This document shows positions 59,004 through 64,000 of a stretch of DNA of 64,000 nt, piece by piece. The translations under genes were made by a program, and so were the position numbers. The notes below the pieces were generated by a model. The model had not been told where the DNA came from. It searched no databases and saw only the letters and a list, made by a program, of their open reading frames with translations. Location: the NCBI GenBank assembly GCA_013911065.1, contig JACERV010000007.1:62001-126000 (forward strand). Direction: 5' to 3'. The stretch is from Ruminococcus sp. (GTDB lineage Bacteria; Bacillota; Clostridia; Lachnospirales; Lachnospiraceae). Numbering within the stretch: position 1 is the stretch's first letter; every line of letters begins with the position of its first letter.

Positions 59004-61436
59004 TTATGAACTAAACATAGACATCAAATAGCTGCTCTGTGAATTCATCTGAGATATCAGCGTCTCTAATGCGGTAAACTGTGAAACATATCTGTCTTGT
59101 TCCATTGCCAGTTTATCTTTCAGTCTGTCAATATAATCATTGATGCCATCTATCTGCTTCTGTATGCCATTTTGCAGCACTGATGTGGGGGCATAAGGAG
59201 AACCTGCACGTTCTACTAATATTCCCTTTGTGGCACCCATCATAGATGCATAGCGGTCCATAATTGTCTTCATAGATGTCATCAGGCCGCCTGGATTGGT
59301 TGTTCCATCTTCATTCTTTGACGAAGCGGCGGTAAATGCATCTTTCACTGCATCCGGATCTTTCTCAAGAGCAGCTTTAAACTCTGTCTCATTAAACACA
59401 AGCTTTCCATTGTCCGCATAGTTTGTAGACACCGTAATCCCCATCTTTTCAAATTCGGTTCTGAGATTACTTGGAATGATAAAACGAAGGCTATCCGCCA
59501 ATCCCCTCACATCTGTATCATTGAAGAGAAGTCCCTTCTTAGCCTCTGTCTCCCATTTTTCAATCTGGCTTTCGGACATTTCTTCCCGCTGTTCATCTGT
59601 AAGCGGACTGTAAGCCCTGTCAGGCTTCTGATTTACTTCACCGTTAATCAGAGCAAGTGTCTCATTGTAAGCATTAACCATTTCCTTGACAATGGCAGCC
59701 GTAGCATCCGTATCCACCTTAGCATCAAATGTGACTGCTTCAGTTCCTGCTACATAGTTACCGGTACTGTCATATCCAAAGGTATTCTTTACGGTGATAT
59801 TCATACCGTCAATTGACACTGTGTTGCTCCCCCGCGTAACTTCCGTTTCCATATCGGAACCGGCATATTTTACACGGATCACTGCATCCTGTCCTTTTAC
59901 TTCCTTACCCGCGATGTCCGCTCCAAATAATACATCGGCCAGCTCACCTGATAAATTAATCGTTCCGCTCGCTCCCTGTTCTGTGGACTGTATCACAAAT
60001 TTATCCGAGTTGGACTGGTAAGAAACTGTGATTCCAAGCTCTTTTGTATTGTTAATGGCACTGAGAATATCACTGATGGAACTATCCCATGACAACGCGT
60101 TGCCTTTTGAATCCTTCAGGGTTATCAAATCTCCGTCTCCATTTTTTATTGTCATCGGCTCTCCGGTATCTAGTACTTTACCTGGATTTAAGCCAGATTC
60201 CGCAATTTTAGCCGAAAGGTTCAAGCGGTTGGATTCTCCGCTCTTAATACCGAATACACTGTTAGATCCCAAAATCCCCCGGTCTGCTGCAGTGATAGCC
60301 ACAGTAGAGCTTCCATCCGGGTTCCCGTCGGGTGTTATAGTAGTGAAATTCAGAGATGCCTTGGACAAATCGCCGTCCGATGAGGGACCAAGCTTTACCG
60401 AAACCCTGTTCTTCCCGAACGCCTCATCCAGCTTTGTCTGAATATCCTTTTGAACAGATTCCAGGGTAGAATACGTCCCAGGATCCTCAGCATACTCTTC
60501 CAGCTTAATCCACTTCGTAGTTCCATTATAAGAAAAACTGATTTCTTTGCCGCTTAACGCTTCTCTAAGTGAAACGCTTTCTGTAAGCTGTGCCTCATTT
60601 TTCGCAGTCCGGCCTTCACTTGTAATTACTGTATCTGCCGCAGGCATATCTCCAAATTTCTCGTCTTTATTTAAAAATCCCAGGTCTGCCAGAAGATCCC
60701 CCGTGCTTCCTGAAAGCAACAATGAGTTTCCTGTTGTCGTATCTTTGTTAACAAATTTTATCTTTCCGCCATCTGTTTCTACATTCATCACATCGGCCAG
60801 CGTCTTGCCTGATCCAATCGACACGTTTGCTAATGCCTTGTTCATAGACTCTGCGGTTTTATCCACATCGCTGTAATCATAGCTGCTGCTCATTGTCACT
60901 GAATAGGTCTTAGTTCCATAGGTGATGAACAGAGACTCACCTGATACAGCGTCTATGTCCACCATTTCTCCTAAATCACTGGCAATATCGCCTGTATTTA
61001 ACTTTTGATCAGAAACCGTACCGCCGGATGATATCTGTGCATTCTTTGCAAGACTCTTCACCCCCAGGACGGAAATAGTATCTGCCGAAACCCCGCTTCC
61101 GCTTACGGACAAATATTTACTGTTCTCTCCAAGTGCCGTTATCAGATTCCTGGAAAACAGCTTACTTGAACTTAGATTTGACGAAGATGAGTAAGACATA
61201 TATTTGTTAGAGAACTCATACAGCTTACTTGTAATATTCTGTATTGCACTCTGCTGCCACTGGAAAGTCTGCAATTTCTGCTTCTGCGCCGCAATCTTGC
61301 TTCTAGTGGCATATGTCATATTCTTAATCAGCTCGTCCCGGTCAAGTCCGCTGGCTAATCCGCCATACCCTCTAATTGAGTTTGCTGAATTCATTCCGGA
61401 TGATGTAGTACCACTTAATCCATTAATCGATGCCAT
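59004..61436 (-). CDS. fliD: Flagellar filament capping protein FliD (HAP2)
   Basis: GLASGLDRDELIKNMTYATRSKIAAQKQKLQTFQWQQSAIQNI; C-term DYIDRLKDKLAMEQDRYVSQFTALETLISQMNSQSSYLMSMF; ATG at 61436 behind AAGGAG. Confidence 0.94.
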   Translation of the reverse strand: MASINGLSGTTSSGMNSANSIRGYGGLASGLDRDELIKNMTYATRSKIAAQKQKLQTFQWQQSAIQNITSKLYEFSNKYMSYSSSSNLSSSKLFSRNLITALGENSKYLSVSGSGVSADTISVLGVKSLAKNAQISSGGTVSDQKLNTGDIASDLGEMVDIDAVSGESLFITYGTKTYSVTMSSSYDYSDVDKTAESMNKALANVSIGSGKTLADVMNVETDGGKIKFVNKDTTTGNSLLLSGSTGDLLADLGFLNKDEKFGDMPAADTVITSEGRTAKNEAQLTESVSLREALSGKEISFSYNGTTKWIKLEEYAEDPGTYSTLESVQKDIQTKLDEAFGKNRVSVKLGPSSDGDLSKASLNFTTITPDGNPDGSSTVAITAADRGILGSNSVFGIKSGESNRLNLSAKIAESGLNPGKVLDTGEPMTIKNGDGDLITLKDSKGNALSWDSSISDILSAINNTKELGITVSYQSNSDKFVIQSTEQGASGTINLSGELADVLFGADIAGKEVKGQDAVIRVKYAGSDMETEVTRGSNTVSIDGMNITVKNTFGYDSTGNYVAGTEAVTFDAKVDTDATAAIVKEMVNAYNETLALINGEVNQKPDRAYSPLTDEQREEMSESQIEKWETEAKKGLLFNDTDVRGLADSLRFIIPSNLRTEFEKMGITVSTNYADNGKLVFNETEFKAALEKDPDAVKDAFTAASSKNEDGTTNPGGLMTSMKTIMDRYASMMGATKGILVERAGSPYAPTSVLQNGIQKQIDGINDYIDRLKDKLAMEQDRYVSQFTALETLISQMNSQSSYLMSMFSS

Positions 61437-61484
61437 AGTATCCACTCCTTATTCTATAAAAATTCTTTATTTGCTCATAACTGA

Positions 61485-61512
61485 TTATCGGCGCATCTGC
61501 GGGAAAAATTAA
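61485..61512 (-). promoter_or_regulatory. SigD/FliA-type promoter of fliD-fliS
   Basis: Minus strand TTAA (61509-61512) - N16 - GCCGATAA (61485-61492); exact -10 consensus. Confidence 0.7.
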
Positions 61513-61522
61513 GTATCCTCTT

Positions 61523-62275
61523 TTAATCTCTGTTATGGTGCGGAGTTTCGTTCACCCGGATACAGGCTTTTGTAATTTCAACAGTAATCTGGCCTGCATA
61601 TTTATTAGAATAAAAATTAATAAGGGGAGAAACTGTCTCCTTATTTACCACCACATACTTTGACGGAAGCTTTGTGAGTGCCAGTGCCATTACATCTGCT
61701 TTGCAGTGTGAACATGTACACACCCCAAATTGCTCCATATAATTGACTACCTTTTCCGCAACCAGCCGTTCCATGACATTTACAAACGCAAAACTTTCTT
61801 CAAATTCTTCGTTGTCGCACTCTTCCTGAGTTTTTTCTACATCTTTCTGCACAGGCTCTCTCTGAGACTTTCCGGTTTTTTCTTCTTTCTGCTTTTGTCC
61901 GGCTTCCTCCGGTGTTTCCTTGTCCGGCTCCGGCTGGTTCTCCTCTTCCAGTTCTGCCCCGGACATCTCCATTTTGTCTTCTTCCGGTTCTGCCCCGGAC
62001 ATCTCCATTTTGTCTTCTTCCGGTTCCGGCCCGGATTCTTCTGTCTTTTCTTCTTTGGGACTGCCTGCTTCACTCTCCATCTCTGTTTCCAAAGACTTCC
62101 TTATTGTATCAGCCAACTGTGCCTCTTCATCCACCGTATCAATCACGGAAACTGAACTTTCCGGATCCACCGGGGGGTGAGGGCTTGTGTCCTGCACCTT
62201 TTTACTTTCTTTCTTCTCTTCGCTGCCTGACAGCAGATTCAGTACATGATTCGTCTTATTTGTTCTTTTTGCCAT
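61523..62275 (-). CDS. ComFB-domain protein with acidic tandem-repeat N-terminal region
   Basis: C-terminal VMERLVAEKVVNYMEQFGVCTCSHCKADVMALALTKLPSKYVV matches ComFB; N-terminal EPEEDKMEMSGA repeats. Confidence 0.85.
   Translation of the reverse strand: MAKRTNKTNHVLNLLSGSEEKKESKKVQDTSPHPPVDPESSVSVIDTVDEEAQLADTIRKSLETEMESEAGSPKEEKTEESGPEPEEDKMEMSGAEPEEDKMEMSGAELEEENQPEPDKETPEEAGQKQKEEKTGKSQREPVQKDVEKTQEECDNEEFEESFAFVNVMERLVAEKVVNYMEQFGVCTCSHCKADVMALALTKLPSKYVVVNKETVSPLINFYSNKYAGQITVEITKACIRVNETPHHNRD
61950..62035 (-). repeat. In-frame 36-nt tandem repeat (EPEEDKMEMSGA)
   Basis: GGTTCTGCCCCGGACATCTCCATTTTGTCTTCTTCC repeated about 2.3 times. Confidence 0.85.
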
Positions 62276-62290
62276 CTTTGTAGTTCCCTC

Positions 62291-63064
62291 CTACGCACCT
62301 TTACTCATATTCTGAACTGCTTCCTTTACAAATTCCCTGTAATCTATAGTGGGGTTTGCTCTTGGAGCATAATCAAAAATGCTTAGCCCATGCGCCGGTG
62401 CCTCAGCAGCAGCAACTCCATTACGAATCTTTGTATCAAAGACTTTTGTTCCTATTTGGGACGCCACAGTCTCAGCCATCTCCAGCACTTCTCTTGACAG
62501 TTTCGTCCTCTTATTATATTTCGTCATAAGGATACCCAGCACATTCAAGCTTGGGTTCATGGTCGTCTGTACCCCCTCAATGGTCTCTTTAAGCTGAATG
62601 AGTCCTACAAGGCTCAATATCTCAGCCGCCATCGGTATGACAAGATAATCCGCGGCTATGTATCCATTTACAGTTAATATGTTTAATGCAGGAGGAGTAT
62701 CAATAACAATATAGTCATAATCATTGCTGACCTCATGAAGTATATTCTTGAGCTGAACTTGTCTGTCACTGCCTGTAAGAAGCAGCTCTGCTTCACTCAA
62801 CAGAATGTTGGAAGTCAGAATATCCACGTAATCTTCCGTGTGACGGATTGCATCTTTGACTGATATTTCTCCTTTCAGCACCTCATATACCGTATGTCCC
62901 TTTTCAATATCCAGTCCAAGACTAAAACCCAGATTTCCCTGAGAATCTAAATCTACAGCTAAGACTTTATAACCTGCCTGATGCAGACCTACTGCAAGGG
63001 CCGCAGAAGAAGTTGTCTTTCCGACGCCTCCCTTTTGATTTGTCAATACAATTGTTACTGCCAC
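62291..63064 (-). CDS. ParA/Soj-family ATPase (no adjacent parB)
   Basis: VLTNQKGGVGKTTSSAALAVGLHQAGYKVLAVDLDSQGNLGFSLGL; YIVIDTPPALNILTVNGYIAADYLVIPMAAE. Confidence 0.93.
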   Translation of the reverse strand: MAVTIVLTNQKGGVGKTTSSAALAVGLHQAGYKVLAVDLDSQGNLGFSLGLDIEKGHTVYEVLKGEISVKDAIRHTEDYVDILTSNILLSEAELLLTGSDRQVQLKNILHEVSNDYDYIVIDTPPALNILTVNGYIAADYLVIPMAAEILSLVGLIQLKETIEGVQTTMNPSLNVLGILMTKYNKRTKLSREVLEMAETVASQIGTKVFDTKIRNGVAAAEAPAHGLSIFDYAPRANPTIDYREFVKEAVQNMSKGA

Positions 63065-63087
63065 TTTAATACCTCCACATTATCATG

Positions 63088-63119
63088 CCTTATTGAACAT
63101 TCCTCTTTCAATAAGTATA
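63088..63119. repeat. 32-nt palindromic element, copy 2
   Basis: CCTTATTGAACATTCCTCTTTCAATAAGTATA; same stem, 3' arm and length as 16219-16250. Confidence 0.65.
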
Positions 63120-63125
63120 CCTTCT

Positions 63126-64000
63126 CTATCTTAATATATCTTCCAAATGCTCTGCACTGTCACTTCTTTCAGAAAACAGAGGTTTTTCCCCTTTTCTTAC
63201 ATATTCTGTCGTCAGAGTATTCCAGATTGAATTTACATTTTCCACGCAGTCAATATAAATCTGTGCAAGAAGATATGTGGGAACCCCCAGTTCCTCCGAT
63301 AAAGATTTACTTTCTTTCCAGTCCGCTTTCTCATAAGCCAGAATCAGCTTATAAACACTTCCTGCAACTCCTTCCCCGCTTATAAGAGCGGCTTTCGCAG
63401 CCGGATTCAATGGAATCCTTTCCAAAATCTCTTCCATTGTAGCTTCTACCATGTATTCTATTGTAGAAAACATTCCCATCATATAGGCTTCATTATTTGT
63501 AACCGGACAGTCCTTCACATAGTTTACAAGCTCAGAAGCAAACTTTGCTCTCAAAAATGAAATCTTCAGAAGCTCCTCTGCAGCCGGGTCTCCTGCGTCC
63601 TGCCTGAAACTCAGCATATATACCCATTGCCTGAGTTGTCCGATTCCCAGTGTAACCAGTGCCTGCCGTATAGAAGATGTCCTTCTCCTAAGTGCAAAAT
63701 ATGCAGAGTTAACCAGCTTTAAAAGAGTGAATGTTAATCCTGCATCCCGACTGATAATCCGCTCTATTTCAGCAATATCAGGCTCTGGTTTTGACACCTC
63801 AACGAGAAGCTGAAAAAAGTTCCCTTTCATGTATGTCACTTGATCTACTTTTGTGACAAGGGTACTCGCTATATAATCCCCTTCCAGGTAATCCACACCC
63901 AAATCAACAGCATAATCATAGATTTCTTTAGAATCAATATTCGTGGCAATACATTTCTTATCAATGCCTTTGGCCATGCTTATGATATTTTTTAAGGTAT
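63126..64000 (-). CDS. EAL/HDOD (YuxH-like) signalling protein, N-terminus beyond the right edge
   Basis: EAL C-terminal portion (KNIISMAKGIDKKCIATNIDSKEIYDYAVDLGVDYLEGDYIA) followed by HDOD (VSKPEPDIAEIERIISRDAGLTFTLLKLVNSAYFALRRRTSSIRQALVTLGIGQLRQWV); frame open to window edge. Confidence 0.88.
   Translation of the reverse strand, partial: TLKNIISMAKGIDKKCIATNIDSKEIYDYAVDLGVDYLEGDYIASTLVTKVDQVTYMKGNFFQLLVEVSKPEPDIAEIERIISRDAGLTFTLLKLVNSAYFALRRRTSSIRQALVTLGIGQLRQWVYMLSFRQDAGDPAAEELLKISFLRAKFASELVNYVKDCPVTNNEAYMMGMFSTIEYMVEATMEEILERIPLNPAAKAALISGEGVAGSVYKLILAYEKADWKESKSLSEELGVPTYLLAQIYIDCVENVNSIWNTLTTEYVRKGEKPLFSERSDSAEHLEDILR

Noticed and set aside
61730-62283. Overlapping + strand ORFs with Phe/Leu/Pro repeats
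   Set aside because: Antisense of the acidic repeat region of the ComFB gene.
1-64000. rRNA, tRNA, prophage or transposase genes
   Set aside because: No sequences resembling these were recognised by eye; tRNAscan/Infernal would be needed for a firm negative.

Overview
This is a chromosomal window from a flagellated, low-to-mid-GC Firmicute, most likely Lachnospiraceae/Clostridia. The lineage is inferred from gene content only, with no database search. Nearly all genes lie on the minus strand. Core and metabolic blocks, left to right: ftsK/spoIIIE (truncated by the left edge), tepA-like ClpP protease, metY, a CFI-box protein, yebC, mazF/ndoA, alr, nnr, rex, an ABC-F ATPase (+), icd, a GntR/FCD regulator, a Re-citrate-synthase-like protein, serA, serC, ilvB, ilvD, leuB, yajC, tgt, an L,D-transpeptidase, aroC (+), potA-potB-potCD fusion (+), TGS/uridine kinase, a Nif3-like protein, trmK, rpoD, dnaG, dgt, and a tandem PPK2 polyphosphate phosphotransferase. 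From about 41 kb on the window is surface, motility and signalling: a giant ChW/beta-helix secreted protein, PAS-GGDEF-HD-GYP, MCP, CheR, desulfoferrodoxin, csrA-fliW-yviE(DUF6470)-flgL-flgK-flgN-flgM, a degenerate nucleotidyltransferase-like gene, a degenerate FtsE-like ATPase, a C39-like peptidase (+), a putative chaperone, fliS, fliD, ComFB, ParA and an EAL/HDOD protein cut by the right edge. The most notable unexplained structure is a dispersed ~100-nt intergenic element made of two consecutive hairpins. It has five units at four loci, compensatory stem changes, and one unit apparently nested inside another. Other points of interest are a second MITE-like repeat family, a 26-bp perfect palindrome overlapping the promoter of the citrate-synthase/GntR/icd operon, a pair of overlapping genes encoding apparently degenerate enzymes in the flagellar region, and an EAL/HDOD-ParA-ComFB gene set beside fliD. 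No rRNA, tRNA, CRISPR array, prophage or transposase was recognised.
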